64,000 nucleotides of DNA, taken from NCBI RefSeq assembly GCF_002797415.1, contig NZ_KZ454944.1, positions 1,940,665 through 2,004,664 on the forward strand, given 5' to 3'. This stretch comes from Bacillus alkalisoli (GTDB taxonomy: Bacteria > Bacillota > Bacilli > Bacillales > Bacillaceae_I). This document shows positions 55,338-64,000 of this stretch, piece after piece. The notes beneath the pieces were generated by a model. That model saw only the letters and a program-made list of their open reading frames with translations, was not told the DNA's origin and ran no database searches. A program made the translations under genes and the position numbers. Numbering within the stretch: position 1 is the first letter of the stretch; the number at the start of each line of letters is the position of its first letter.

Positions 55338-55610
55338 ATGAAAATGGTTAATATTGGTGCATTTATTTTATCATTCATTTGTATCTTATTAGTTTTTATC
55401 TTACCTTTTCCTAGTACAACTTTGTTTGGGATACACAGTATAAATCTGATTTTATTTATTACGATGATAAATTTAGTATTAGGAGTTTTAGGGTTTTCTG
55501 GTGTACAAGATTGGAAGGGCTTGGCAAGAAGCGTAATTACTATTATTGTTTCAATAGGTCTCTCTGTATTTTTGACTTTGATTATATTTTTTGGAAGTTT
55601 TCTAAACTAA
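55338..55610 (+). CDS. Small three-helix membrane protein
   Basis: The 90-residue protein is almost wholly hydrophobic, with segments at residues 6-24, 30-52 and 66-88. ATG follows ATAGGAGATC, 32 bases after the phosphatase gene. Function unknown. Confidence 0.55.
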   Translation: MKMVNIGAFILSFICILLVFILPFPSTTLFGIHSINLILFITMINLVLGVLGFSGVQDWKGLARSVITIIVSIGLSVFLTLIIFFGSFLN

Positions 55611-55655
55611 CAGTAGTATAAATCAAGTAAACTAGTAACTTAAAAGGATGAGTCT

Positions 55656-55856
55656 ATGAATAAAAGGTGGAAAGCTACGCCAAGATTTTTAATATGGATG
55701 TCAATAATTTTTGCATTACAAGTAATTAGTCTAAGCATTATAGTTATTTACACTCCTCATGCATTTGTAAGGATTGTTAATTTAATAGCTATTATTATAG
55801 TATCTTCCGTAGTTGGAGGTTTAGTTAGAGAATTATTTGTTTTAAAACAGAAATAA
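55656..55856 (+). CDS. Small two-helix membrane protein
   Basis: The 66-residue protein has two hydrophobic helices (residues 10-32 and 36-56) with charged ends. ATG follows AAAAGGATG. It is possibly the last gene of the transcript from 54033. Function unknown. Confidence 0.5.
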   Translation: MNKRWKATPRFLIWMSIIFALQVISLSIIVIYTPHAFVRIVNLIAIIIVSSVVGGLVRELFVLKQK

Positions 55857-55902
55857 ATAACTATATTAAAGTTAAAGAAAGAACCTTGATTAAGAAAGAA
55901 AA

Positions 55903-55937
55903 AAACAAAAGTGCCTTTCATAAATAGAATGAAGGGC
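55903..55937. repeat. Single hairpin related to the 52-bp array core
   Basis: GTGCCTTTCATAAATAGAAT followed by GAAGGGCAC forms an ~11-bp stem (one mismatch). GAGTGCCTTTCATAA of the 24426 array has the same left half. It lies between convergent genes and may act as their terminator. Confidence 0.55.
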
Positions 55938-55967
55938 ACCCAATCAAGATAGAAAAATAAATAACAC

Positions 55968-56708
55968 CTATTCATCCAACAACTGTAAAAATTCTCTAGT
56001 ACGGCTTTGTTTTGGCTTTTCTAACACGTCTTCCGCCGTACCTTTTTCAAAAATAACCCCGCCATCCATAAACAAAACTTTATCTGCCACACGTCGTGCA
56101 AAGTTCATTTCATGGGTAACGATGACCATCGTTTGACCTTCCTTAGCTAACTCTTCGATAACATGTAAAACTTCTCGAACAAGTTGAGGGTCAAGCGCAG
56201 AAGTTGGTTCATCAAAAAGCATGACTTCTGGCTCCATCATTAACGCACGGGCTATAGCAGTACGTTGCTGCTGACCTCCCGACAACGAATCAGGGTATTT
56301 TTCACTATGTTCAAACATACCTACTTTTCGAAGAATTTCTTCTGCCTTCCTAACTAAATCTGCTTTTTTCCCTTTTTTCGCAAATAGGGGAGCTTCTAGT
56401 ATATTTTCCATCACCGTCATGTGAGGAAAAAGGTGAAATCCTTGAAAAACCATCCCCGAGTAACTACGAAGTTCCCTAATATCTTTTTTATTGGAAGGCT
56501 TGCCATCAAAACGTAACGTTTTACTTCCTATTGTAATAGAACCAGCATTAGGTTGTTCCAGCAAATTAAGGCAGCGTAATAACGTCGTTTTTCCAGAACC
56601 AGAAGGGCCAATCAAACAGACAACTTCGCCTTTTTCTACAGAAAAGTCAATGGACTCTAAAACAGTAGTTTCATCAAATTTCTTTTTCAATTGTGATACT
56701 TGAATCAT
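55968..56708 (-). CDS. Amino-acid ABC transporter ATP-binding protein (TcyC-like)
   Basis: Start ATG 56708 follows GGAGAGAGG; the longer GTG frame begins in the upstream gene's end. The 247-residue ATPase has all motifs: [20 protein letters not shown] (Walker A), [17 protein letters not shown] (Q-loop), [16 protein letters not shown] (signature), [12 protein letters not shown] (Walker B) and THEM (switch His). It powers uptake of a polar amino acid. Length and sequence are closest, in my memory, to TcyC of the cystine system. Last of three genes read leftwards. Confidence 0.88.
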   Translation of the reverse strand: MIQVSQLKKKFDETTVLESIDFSVEKGEVVCLIGPSGSGKTTLLRCLNLLEQPNAGSITIGSKTLRFDGKPSNKKDIRELRSYSGMVFQGFHLFPHMTVMENILEAPLFAKKGKKADLVRKAEEILRKVGMFEHSEKYPDSLSGGQQQRTAIARALMMEPEVMLFDEPTSALDPQLVREVLHVIEELAKEGQTMVIVTHEMNFARRVADKVLFMDGGVIFEKGTAEDVLEKPKQSRTREFLQLLDE

Positions 56709-56722
56709 TTTCCTCTCTCCCT

Positions 56723-57430
56723 TCACCTGCGACTTAAATATCGGTTATAGCGTTTTTCTAATCTTTCTTGGAAGAATCCTATTATGATACATACAATCCA
56801 ATAGATCATAGCAGCTGTAATATACATTGTCATACTATCGAACGTTCTACCTGCAATAAGTCGAGAACTATATAAAAGCTCTTGAACGGTAATAACCGAA
56901 GCTAAAGATGTTCCCTTTACAATGTCCATAAAAATACTAAAAGTAGGAGGTAGGGCAATTCTTGTTGCTTGTGGAATAATGATTTTCCTTAATGTTTGAA
57001 AATAGCCCATTTGTAACGATGCAGCAGCTTCCCATTGTCCACGGGGTACTGACATGATAGCAGAACGAACTATTTCTGCATTGTAAGCAGCAAAATTCAA
57101 ACTAATCCCAACGATACCCGCAACGATCGCACTATTAAATTGAACGCCGATTACTGGCAAACCGTAATATAAAATAAAAATAAAGACAAGAAGCGGTGTA
57201 CCGCGCATAAACGAAATATAAATACGAGCAGGCCATCTTACAAACCAATATTTTGACATTCTAGCAATTCCAATTACTACACCGAGAACCAAAGCGAAGA
57301 ACATACTTGCAATCGCGATGATCATCGTTATTTTCAAGCCTTCCATAAGCAGTGGAAGTGAATGGATAGCAAGCTCCGGATCATATAAATATTCCCATTT
57401 AATTTCATTATAGTTGAACCAATCTTGCAT
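56723..57430 (-). CDS. Amino-acid ABC transporter permease (TcyB-like)
   Basis: The 235-residue protein has five helices and the permease contact loop [34 protein letters not shown] (EAAxxxG-type). It forms the membrane channel for the ATPase next door; the two open frames are 15 bases apart. ATG follows GGGGGT. Confidence 0.88.
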   Translation of the reverse strand: MQDWFNYNEIKWEYLYDPELAIHSLPLLMEGLKITMIIAIASMFFALVLGVVIGIARMSKYWFVRWPARIYISFMRGTPLLVFIFILYYGLPVIGVQFNSAIVAGIVGISLNFAAYNAEIVRSAIMSVPRGQWEAAASLQMGYFQTLRKIIIPQATRIALPPTFSIFMDIVKGTSLASVITVQELLYSSRLIAGRTFDSMTMYITAAMIYWIVCIIIGFFQERLEKRYNRYLSRR

Positions 57431-57446
57431 TTTTCTTACCCCCTAT

Positions 57447-57486
57447 ACAAAAAGAAATACAAGGGTTTTATTCCTTGTATTTCTTA
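57447..57486 (-). terminator. Hairpin between the binding-protein and permease genes
   Basis: AAGAAATACAAGG and CCTTGTATTTCTT form a 13-bp stem with T's after it on the minus strand. Such hairpins often protect the upstream mRNA or cut down expression of the later genes. Confidence 0.8.
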
Positions 57487-57512
57487 CTTAATCATTGCAA
57501 GCTTACAGCTTA

Positions 57513-58385
57513 TTAATTTCCGTCTAAACCGATGATTTCTGAATCACCGATAGGTTGAGATACGTCTTCACCTAAAAATTCTTCAGAAAGTCTAGCAACT
57601 GTACCGTCTTCTAAAAGTTCTTGCATCGCCTGATCTAAACGTTCTTTTAAAGCTGTTTTGCCTTTTAACATGATGATTGCACTTTCTGTTGCATGGAACT
57701 TAACATTTTCAGCTAGAGCTAAACGATCATCATTATAATCTTTTAATGTACGAAGTAAAACTAAGCGATCATTTAAGTATGCATCCCGATTTCCATTAGC
57801 TACATCTTGTAAGATTGCCTGAGCACCACCATCATAAGCAACTGCATCTGCACCGATATTGTTTGCAAATTGTGCGTAGTTACTTGTCATAGAACCTAAG
57901 CCGATTTTTACGTCTTTAAGGGCTAGTGCATCTTCGAACTTGTTAGCATCTTCTGCACGTACAATGGCTGACCCATAAGAAAATTTATGAGGTGTTACAA
58001 AATCAAATGTTTCTTTACGTTCTTCCGTAATAGCAAAATCGTTAGCTGCGATATTAATTTGACCGTTACGCAAAGATGGTAAGATACCGTCAAATTCCAT
58101 ACGTTTAAATTCTACTTCTACACCAAGTTTTTCACCAAGAGCGCGAACTAACTCTACATCAAATCCAGTAAGCTCATTACTTTCATCTACATACGTAATA
58201 GGAGAATACGTTCCTGAAGTTCCAACTATTATTTTTCCAGACTCTTCAACGTCCGTCCAAGAAGTATCTTGTGCTTTGGCATCTTCATTTGTATTTGTAT
58301 CAGTTTGGTTGTTGTTAGCTGTACCACAAGCTGCTAAAGTTAGCATTGCGATGATGAAAAGGAATAAAAAGTTTACTTTTTTCAT
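57513..58385 (-). CDS. Amino-acid ABC transporter substrate-binding lipoprotein (TcyA-like)
   Basis: The 290-residue protein has a lipobox LTLAAC with Cys at residue 20, an Asn/Thr-rich tether, and the type-2 periplasmic fold: IIVGTSGTYSPITYVDESNE LTGFDVELVRALGEKLG, INIAANDFAITEERKETFDF and a hinge region near IGLGSMTSNYAQFA. It captures a polar amino acid, possibly cystine, and hands it to the permease. First gene of the operon, with its own promoter at 58443-58471. Confidence 0.9.
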   Translation of the reverse strand: MKKVNFLFLFIIAMLTLAACGTANNNQTDTNTNEDAKAQDTSWTDVEESGKIIVGTSGTYSPITYVDESNELTGFDVELVRALGEKLGVEVEFKRMEFDGILPSLRNGQINIAANDFAITEERKETFDFVTPHKFSYGSAIVRAEDANKFEDALALKDVKIGLGSMTSNYAQFANNIGADAVAYDGGAQAILQDVANGNRDAYLNDRLVLLRTLKDYNDDRLALAENVKFHATESAIIMLKGKTALKERLDQAMQELLEDGTVARLSEEFLGEDVSQPIGDSEIIGLDGN

Positions 58386-58727
58386 ATGTACACATCCTTT
58401 TAAGTTTTAAATTCATAGTTAATCTATCGGAATAATAAATAGAATGTATCATTTACTATAAAAAGTGTCAATGAATTAGCTTAAAGTAGAATAATTAAAA
58501 GTTTTCAATTATTTTGCTAGTATTATTTTCCCTTAATAAAATGATTCCTATTCTAAATCTTTTTTACTTTAAAACACTCAGCTTATATATTAAACATTCA
58601 CTATTTATACCCTAATACAACCTACCTTGCACTTGAAGCTGGTTTTTCTGTTTATATATATCATTGTAATAATATGGTATAATTATGATAGTAAAAACTG
58701 TATTTGTACGAAAGGAGTAGATAGAAA
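58386..58727. other. Divergent regulatory region of the ABC operon and the WYL regulator
   Basis: It holds the operon promoter (58443-58471, minus strand) and AATTATGATA-like -10 candidates for the WYL gene at 58680. Between the two, AT-rich inverted words (TTAATAAAATGATTCC and AGAATAATTAAAA) could be binding sites. No T-box or riboswitch is seen. Confidence 0.45.
58443..58471 (-). promoter_or_regulatory. Promoter of the amino-acid ABC operon
   Basis: On the minus strand TTGACA (58466-58471) and TACATT (58443-58448) are 17 bases apart. An ATTCCGATAG word lies just downstream, where a cysteine repressor such as CymR might bind; that part is a guess. Confidence 0.7.
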
Positions 58728-59735
58728 TTGGCTGATATCCAAAATATGCGTATTTTGTTAGAATTACAAAAGATTTTCACGGAACAATCGGATGAAGAAC
58801 ATAAATTATCTACGAGCGAGCTTATCCAAAAGCTACAACTAAAGCTATCCTTAACAGATACAATCGATAAAAGAAGGATTAAAAGGTACATTGATGTTTT
58901 AAATGATAGTGGTTTTGATGTAATTGAAGATGTTGCGAAGTTTGGGAAAAAAGTGTATAGCCAGCAAGTGAGAGTGTTTGAAACATATGAGCTACGTATG
59001 CTTGTAGATGCGGTTATTTCCGCCAAATTCATTTCTGATTCGCAAAAAAAGACAATTATTAATAAATTGAAAAAACTCACAAGCGAACATATTGCAAAAA
59101 GTTTGCCGAGTTCACTAAAGTATGTTAAATCAATAAATCACATCGATAAGATGACGAAAGTATACATAGACTCCATTCGTCAAGCTATAGAAAAAAGACA
59201 TGCCATTAAATTTAAATACGGGAAATATAACCTTGATCGTGAGTTTGTTTTACAAAGGGAAGGTAAAGAGTATATTTATTACCCATACGATCTAATTTGG
59301 GAACAAGGACAATATTATGTTGTTGGTCAAAAAGATAACAAAGGCGGACTATCTAATTACCGAGTAGATAGAATGAGGAATGTAGAAGTGATTGACGAAC
59401 GTTTCAAGCGGTTGGATTATGATATTGAAACGTACATGCAAACGAATTTTAATATGTTCTCTGGATCTGGAGAATGGGTAGAAATAGAGTTTCGAAAGGC
59501 ATTTTTAATTAATCCAATTATCGATAAGTTTGGAATGGATGCAGAAATTAAAAAAGTGGATGAATCAACTTTTATTTTAAAGACTAAAGCGATCGTCGGC
59601 CCTGGATTTTTCAATTGGATTTGCAGCTGGGGAAGTGATGTAAAAGTGATAGCCCCTGAATCAGCCGTTTCCTATATGAAAGAGGAAGCGAAGAAAATAA
59701 TGAAATTATATGAAAGAGCAGTAGATGACCTTTGA
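58728..59735 (+). CDS. WYL-domain transcriptional regulator
   Basis: The 335-residue protein starts at TTG 58728 (AAAGGAG ten bases before). The N-terminus is a winged helix (MRILLELQKIFTEQSDEEHK and KRRIKRYIDVLNDSGFDVIE). A WYL domain follows at residues ~150-225 (AIKFKYGKYNLDREF, KEYIYYPYDLIWEQGQYYVV GQKDNKGGLSNYRVDRM), then a C-terminal WCX-like part. WYL regulators sense nucleotides or metabolites. It is divergent from the ABC operon and may control it. Confidence 0.85.
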   Translation: MADIQNMRILLELQKIFTEQSDEEHKLSTSELIQKLQLKLSLTDTIDKRRIKRYIDVLNDSGFDVIEDVAKFGKKVYSQQVRVFETYELRMLVDAVISAKFISDSQKKTIINKLKKLTSEHIAKSLPSSLKYVKSINHIDKMTKVYIDSIRQAIEKRHAIKFKYGKYNLDREFVLQREGKEYIYYPYDLIWEQGQYYVVGQKDNKGGLSNYRVDRMRNVEVIDERFKRLDYDIETYMQTNFNMFSGSGEWVEIEFRKAFLINPIIDKFGMDAEIKKVDESTFILKTKAIVGPGFFNWICSWGSDVKVIAPESAVSYMKEEAKKIMKLYERAVDDL

Positions 59736-59758
59736 CAGGTTATGTACTGCTCTTTTTT
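59713..59758. terminator. Bidirectional terminator between convergent genes
   Basis: AAAGAGCAGTA and TACTGCTCTTTTTT form an 11-bp stem with inner ACC/GGT pairs. It overlaps the ends of both the WYL and the efflux genes. Confidence 0.85.
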
Positions 59759-60714
59759 AATAATATTGGTTTCTTTTGTTTGGTTTTGGAGAAAGCGCTA
59801 TGTAAAATCATTCCTAGCATGATAAATAATATCCCGACAATTGCAATTCCATTTGGTAAAGGGGCTGATAATAGAAGTACTTCACCTATAATAACAAATA
59901 AAACTTGAGTGGACTGTGTTGCTTCTACTGCGGCAAGCTTTGTTTGGTTTTGGTGAACTCGGTCTGTAGCGATGAAGAATAATGTTGTTGCGATGACTCC
60001 AGAGCTAATACCAACGATGCTAGATTTTATTACTTGATTTATAGAAGGTAGACCGACTTGAAAATAGCCTATTGTTGCAAGAATAATCCATAAAGGCATA
60101 CTTGCTAATGTCATTCCTAATACACGTTGAAATGTATCTAGCTTATTGTCGCATACTTCCATCATTTTGCGGTTTCCTAACGGGTATGCAAATGCAGCTA
60201 TTAATACTGGAAAAACAACTAATAGTGTAGATGTAATCGTTAAGCCTTCTGCTGTATTGGATTGTATAAGGATAACGCCAAGTAAAATAAAGATGGATAT
60301 GTATAGCGCTGTTATTGGAATACGTTGACGTACTTTGGCTGATACGTTCATCGTTTGAATATTATAGAAGAATAATGGACTCATTAAAACACCTGCAATG
60401 ATTGTTAGTTGCCAAGTACCAGCAACAATCCATCCAGGGCCATAAGCTGCAGCGAAAGTGATAGGGGCATAAAATAGTCCGAATCCTACAAAGCTCCATA
60501 ACAACCATTGATATGGTTTTTTCTTGAACTCTTCAATCAATTGTTTGAAATTGTTACGAAAAGCAACGATTGCTACTAAAAATGGTACCATTGCAAAGTA
60601 TCGTAATGACGCACTCCACAACCAACTCCCCCCAGAAAGCTCCATCGATCGATTCAAAATAAAAGTAACTGCAAAAAACAAAGAAGCCAAGATCCCAATC
60701 AAAATTTCTCTCAT
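59740..60714 (-). CDS. Multidrug-efflux DMT-family transporter
   Basis: The 324-residue protein has about ten helices in two halves: ILASLFFAVTFILNRSMELS, YAPITFAAAYGPGWIVAGTW QLTIIAGVLMSPLFF and AAVEATQSTQVLFVIIGEVL LLSAPLP. The length and the GGSWLWSASLRYF motif fit the EmrE-related multidrug resistance efflux family of Firmicutes. The substrate is unknown. ATG follows AAGGTAGG. Confidence 0.8.
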   Translation of the reverse strand: MREILIGILASLFFAVTFILNRSMELSGGSWLWSASLRYFAMVPFLVAIVAFRNNFKQLIEEFKKKPYQWLLWSFVGFGLFYAPITFAAAYGPGWIVAGTWQLTIIAGVLMSPLFFYNIQTMNVSAKVRQRIPITALYISIFILLGVILIQSNTAEGLTITSTLLVVFPVLIAAFAYPLGNRKMMEVCDNKLDTFQRVLGMTLASMPLWIILATIGYFQVGLPSINQVIKSSIVGISSGVIATTLFFIATDRVHQNQTKLAAVEATQSTQVLFVIIGEVLLLSAPLPNGIAIVGILFIMLGMILHSAFSKTKQKKPILLKKSST

Positions 60715-60758
60715 CTTATTAACCTACCTTTTATGAACCTCTTCAGATGCCTTTTTAA

Positions 60759-60829
60759 GTGCCAGGCACCACCCGGAATTTGTCGAAATAGTATCGAGAG
60801 GTGTCAGGCACCACCCGAATTTTGTCGAA
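60759..60829. repeat. Paired GTGCCAGGCACC elements
   Basis: GTGCCAGGCACCACCCGGAA TTTGTCGAA (60759-60787) is repeated with two changes at 60801-60829, a 42-base spacing. Each holds a GGTGCC/GGCACC palindrome. A related long palindrome lies at 63735. Confidence 0.7.
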
Positions 60830-60901
60830 TGTGTTTTGTTGAGTAAGAATTAAAGGTTAAAAGGGTTTTATAAAGAATATTATGTAGTAGGGGGGATAAT
60901 A

Positions 60902-62395
60902 ATGAAAGGCTTTAATTATTTTAAGTATGATGGTTTAGGTCTAGCTGAGCTTGTGAAGACAAAAGAAGTGAAGCCTACAGAAGTTTTAGATGCATGTTTT
61001 AATAGAATTGAAGAAATTAACCCTAAAGTAAACGCTGTTGTTTATAAAATGTATGATAAGGCTAAAGTGGAAGCAGCTAAAGTGAACAACGGGACATTTG
61101 CTGGAATTCCACTTTTATTAAAAGATATAGCACAAGAAATAAAAGGAGAGCCAACAACTTCAGGTTCATTTGTATTTTCTAAATATGTTTCCAAAGTAGA
61201 TTCAGAGTATGCTATTAGAATGAAGCGCGCAGGGTTTAACTTTATAGGAAAAACGAATGTGCCCGAACTTGGATTAGTTGCTTATACAGAGCCTACTTAT
61301 TATGGTGCGAGTCATAATCCTTGGAATTTAGGTCACACACCAGGAGGATCAAGTGGTGGAGCGGCAGCTGCGGTTGCATCAGGAATGTTGCCAATAGCAG
61401 GGGCAAGTGATGGAGGTGGTTCCATACGAATACCTGCATCCTTTTGTAGTTTGTTTGGTTTAAAACCAACAAGGGGACGAACGCCAGTTGGGCCAAGTCT
61501 TGGACGTTTTTGGCAAGGAGCTACTTTAGAGCACGTATTGACTCGCACAGTTCGTGATAGCGCAGCTGTTTTAGATGAAATAGCTGGAGCGGAAAAAGGA
61601 GCAGCATTTAATGTTCCAGCGTATGAAGGCTCCTATTTAGAAGCAATGTCTTTGCCGATAGCTAAGCCGCTAAAAATTGCTTTTACAACAAACTCTCCAA
61701 TCGGGACTACGGTGGACGAATCATGTAAAGAGGCTGTATTGAAAACCGTGCAATTTTTAGAATCGTTAGGACACGTTGTAGAGGAAAAAGAAGCGCCTGT
61801 TGATGGTAAAAAAATTGCCAATAGTTACTTGACTTTATATTTTGGGGAAGTAAGTGCAACGCTGTCTACATTAGAAGAGTTGTTAGGACGTAAGGTGAAG
61901 TTCCAAGATGTTGAACCTGCAACATGGTTATTAGGATTGTTAGGGAAAACAACGACAGCAGAAGAGTTTGTATTAAGTTTACGAGCGTGGGACAAAGCAG
62001 CATATGCAATGGAAACGTTCCACGAAACATATGACTTTTATGTAACACCAACAACTGCATTTCCTGCTTCTAAAATAGGGGAGCATGACTTAAAAACTGT
62101 TGAAAAGATAGCGTTAAATGTCACAGGTAGGATGGGTACAGCTAAAATACTAAAGAAAATGGGAATAGTGGACCAACTTGCTGAAGATAGCTTAAAACGA
62201 GTACCATTTACACAGCTAGCTAACTTAACCGGACAACCGGCAATGTCAGTTCCTGTACACATATCAAAAGAAGGATTGCCAGTTGGTGTACAATTCATGG
62301 CGGCAAGAGGCAAAGAGCATTTACTAATCCAAATGGCTGCCCAAATCGAACAATCCGTACTATGGGTTGGCATGAAAGGTAATCCAATGATGTAA
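60902..62395 (+). CDS. Amidase-signature family amidase
   Basis: The 497-residue protein has the amidase signature Ser-Ser-Lys: Lys74 (GIPLLLKDIAQE), cis-Ser near 150 (HTPGGSSGGAAAAVASG) and Ser174 (ASDGGGSIRIPAS). GatA uses this fold for tRNA, but no gatB or gatC is near. So it is a free amidase acting on a small or peptide amide. ATG 60902 follows GGGGGGAT. Confidence 0.9.
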   Translation: MKGFNYFKYDGLGLAELVKTKEVKPTEVLDACFNRIEEINPKVNAVVYKMYDKAKVEAAKVNNGTFAGIPLLLKDIAQEIKGEPTTSGSFVFSKYVSKVDSEYAIRMKRAGFNFIGKTNVPELGLVAYTEPTYYGASHNPWNLGHTPGGSSGGAAAAVASGMLPIAGASDGGGSIRIPASFCSLFGLKPTRGRTPVGPSLGRFWQGATLEHVLTRTVRDSAAVLDEIAGAEKGAAFNVPAYEGSYLEAMSLPIAKPLKIAFTTNSPIGTTVDESCKEAVLKTVQFLESLGHVVEEKEAPVDGKKIANSYLTLYFGEVSATLSTLEELLGRKVKFQDVEPATWLLGLLGKTTTAEEFVLSLRAWDKAAYAMETFHETYDFYVTPTTAFPASKIGEHDLKTVEKIALNVTGRMGTAKILKKMGIVDQLAEDSLKRVPFTQLANLTGQPAMSVPVHISKEGLPVGVQFMAARGKEHLLIQMAAQIEQSVLWVGMKGNPMM

Positions 62396-62406
62396 TTGTA
62401 ATTATT

Positions 62407-62456
62407 ACAAGAATATTAATGATGCCTAGCACATTTAATATTCTTGTGATTTTTTT
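62407..62456 (+). terminator. Intrinsic terminator after the amidase gene
   Basis: ACAAGAATATTAA and TTAATATTCTTGT (one extra T) form a 13-bp stem, followed by GATTTTTTT. Confidence 0.85.
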
Positions 62457-62579
62457 GTTGCTTTTGTAACAATTAGTAGTTATTTTGGTCATAATGTTTA
62501 GGTGAAGAGTAAATTATTTTCATAGTGAGAGCTGATTTTGTATGATAGATGGTAAAGACAAGTTTTTTAGGAGGTAGAG

Positions 62580-63668
62580 ATGCTTAAGAGAATTACCGTT
62601 TTATTTATAGTAATGATTATTGTTGGTTGTAGTTCAGCCCAACAGGAACAGGATAATGTAGATTCAGAAAAAACAGTAAATAGTAATATTCAAGTTTTGA
62701 ACGAAGAAATCCTGGGAGAGAACCTTGAAATACCTTGGTCTATTACTAAAGCAAGTGACACTTTCTATATAACAGAACGTGGAGGTTCTATCGTAAGAGT
62801 TTCGAATGGACAAGTAGATCGAGAATCCGTGAACTTATCAGAGCCAGTACTTTCAATTGGGGAAGGTGGTTTACTAGGATTAGAGCTTCACCACGACTTT
62901 GAAAATAACAAATTAGCTTTTATCTATCATACATATGGCACGGAAAAAGATGTGAAAAATAGAGTCGTGTTAGTAGAAAAGACAGAAAACGGATGGCAAG
63001 AAAGAAATGTTTTGTTAGATAATATTAAAGGAGCAAGAATTCATAACGGTGGTCGAATGAAGATTGGTGCTGACAATAAATTATATGTAACGACGGGTGA
63101 TGCTAGCGATACTTCGTTATCTCAAGAACGAGATGATCTGGCTGGCAGTATCCTTCGTATGAATTTAGATGGTTCTGTTCCTAATGATAACCCTTTTCCT
63201 TCATCGTATGTTTATTCTTATGGACATCGTAACCCTCAAGGACTTGCGTGGGATGTTTCAAACAATATCATGTATGCTTCCGAACATGGACCTTCTGGCC
63301 GTGATGAAATTAATATCATTGAAGCCGGAAAAAATTATGGTTGGCCAATTATAACAGGTGATGAAGAACAAGAAAGTATGGTGTCGCCACTCTTTCATTC
63401 TGGAAGCGACACATGGGCTCCTTCGGGAATGGCTTATAGAGACGGTGTGTTATATGTTGCAGGCCTAAGAGGAAATAATGTTTATGCATTTGATCTAGAA
63501 AAGAAAACAGTCCATGAACTTTGGAATGGTGTAGGCCGCATTAGAGATATACGCTTATCCGAAAAAGGATTATACATTATTACAAATAACACAGATGGAC
63601 GTGGCGTGTTATCACCAGGTGACGATAAACTAATCCACCTAGAGTTAGTCAAATCAACCGAAAGCTAA
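62580..63668 (+). CDS. PQQ-dependent sugar dehydrogenase-like lipoprotein
   Basis: The 362-residue protein has a lipobox IIVGC with Cys at residue 17, then a six-bladed propeller of the glucose/sorbosone dehydrogenase type: LEIPWSITKASDTFYITERG, GEGGLLGLELHHDFENN, KIGADNKLYVTTGDASDTS, YSYGHRNPQGLAWD, ASEHGPSGRDEINIIEAGKN YGWP and WAPSGMAYRDG. It would oxidise a sugar outside the cell with bound PQQ; whether this organism makes PQQ is not known. ATG follows GGAGGT. Confidence 0.85.
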   Translation: MLKRITVLFIVMIIVGCSSAQQEQDNVDSEKTVNSNIQVLNEEILGENLEIPWSITKASDTFYITERGGSIVRVSNGQVDRESVNLSEPVLSIGEGGLLGLELHHDFENNKLAFIYHTYGTEKDVKNRVVLVEKTENGWQERNVLLDNIKGARIHNGGRMKIGADNKLYVTTGDASDTSLSQERDDLAGSILRMNLDGSVPNDNPFPSSYVYSYGHRNPQGLAWDVSNNIMYASEHGPSGRDEINIIEAGKNYGWPIITGDEEQESMVSPLFHSGSDTWAPSGMAYRDGVLYVAGLRGNNVYAFDLEKKTVHELWNGVGRIRDIRLSEKGLYIITNNTDGRGVLSPGDDKLIHLELVKSTES

Positions 63669-63698
63669 CAGAAAGACAATTCAAAACACCTTTATCTT

Positions 63699-63732
63699 AA
63701 AGACTATCTTTCACAAAGAAAGGTAGTCTTTT
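63699..63732. terminator. Intrinsic terminator after the dehydrogenase gene
   Basis: AAAGACTATCTTTC pairs with GAAAGGTAGTCTTTT (one G-U), a 14-bp stem. Confidence 0.85.
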
Positions 63733-63734
63733 CC

Positions 63735-63769
63735 ATATTATTACATGTGCCTGGCACCTGTAATAATAT
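63735..63769. repeat. 35-bp near-perfect palindrome (GTGCCTGGCAC core)
   Basis: ATATTATTACATGTGCC and GGCACCTGTAATAATAT match as an inverted repeat in 16 of 17 positions around a single central T. The core matches that of the 60759 elements. Confidence 0.75.
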
Positions 63770-63851
63770 AGAAATATTTTTGGTAACTTTTGTTTTGTTT
63801 GGGTAAGCTAATTGAAATGAAAATAGCATTTTTTGTGAGTTAGGTGAGATG

Positions 63852-64000
63852 ATGAAAAGAAGATGGTTGCATAAGAAATACATTTTCGAAGAAAAACGAA
63901 AACTTGCTAAGGAACAGGACAAAGTAGCAAGTTATTTTTTATATAAGCTAAAAAAGTCTAATGACTTTATTAGTTCGTTTAACGAATTTGCAAATACACC
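63852..64000 (+). CDS. N-terminal part of an unidentified protein (cut by window edge)
   Basis: ATG 63852 (or 63849) after TAGGTGAG opens a frame to the window end. It encodes KRRWLHKKYIFEEKRKLAKE QDKVASYFLYKLKKSNDFIS SFNEFANTP and more beyond. It is basic and helical; no family can be named from 49 residues. Confidence 0.45.
   Translation, partial: MKRRWLHKKYIFEEKRKLAKEQDKVASYFLYKLKKSNDFISSFNEFANT

Overview
The window is AT-rich chromosomal DNA from a spore-forming member of the Bacillaceae (Firmicutes). This is inferred from gene content: a collagen-like spore-surface protein with a BclA-type C-terminus, ferritin-like spore-associated proteins, a second ClpP, YlmB/TenA thiamine salvage under a TPP riboswitch, strong AGGAGG ribosome sites, TTG/GTG starts and many U-tailed intrinsic terminators. 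I see no rRNA, tRNA, CRISPR array, transposase or phage module. The region looks like Bacillus accessory chromosome, rich in membrane proteins, acetyltransferases and decaying genes.

Layout. 1-3 kb: partial and broken small genes, an acetyltransferase, a TPR protein and a lipoprotein. 3.1-7.2 kb: a TPR-glycosyltransferase divergent from a large chimeric collagen-like protein, probably a spore-surface glycoprotein and its glycosylating enzyme. 7.7-13.2 kb: a membrane diguanylate cyclase, a DUF1284 protein, an MFS transporter and coiled-coil proteins. 13.2-15.6 kb: a decay zone with a frameshifted zinc-ribbon gene, a truncated nucleotidyltransferase running into a 21-bp tandem array, and MFS and hydrolase remnants joined end to end. 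15.7 kb and 31.0 kb: two copies of a holin-like type I toxin locus. 16.2-20.5 kb: GrpB-family protein, manganese catalase, then TPP riboswitch-ylmB-tenA. 20.5-27.1 kb: a ParA-like ATPase with a small partner, a frameshifted fumarase/aspartase, a 14-copy 52-bp array, and a sigma factor followed by ClpP. 27.3-33.9 kb: a secreted helical protein, MBL hydrolase, DMT exporter divergent from an Lrp regulator, a frameshifted ferritin-like gene and two acetyltransferases. 34.2-41 kb: a secreted YhcR-like nuclease convergent with an LVIVD-repeat secreted protein, then a DUF2339 membrane protein. 41.2-49.6 kb: iron alcohol dehydrogenase, DUF2294 (MpsC-like) next to an SbtA-type bicarbonate transporter, small membrane proteins and a second 52-bp array. 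49.7-64 kb: a transporter divergent from an acetamidase, pirin, HIT and PP2C-like proteins, a Tcy-type amino-acid ABC operon, a WYL regulator, an efflux protein, an amidase and a sugar-dehydrogenase-like lipoprotein.

The most distinctive content is repetitive DNA. Seven copies or half-copies of a GGGGACGGGG palindrome sit mostly behind genes. Two tandem arrays, 24 kb apart, share the same 52-bp period and the same hairpin core. A 21-bp A-tract array encodes degenerate heptapeptides. A roughly 135-bp element has conserved ends, with two extended copies and two copies of its 3' end alone. A GC-rich element lies between the TPP riboswitch and its genes. Several genes carry single frameshifts. 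These could be true decay or assembly error, and reads would be needed to tell.
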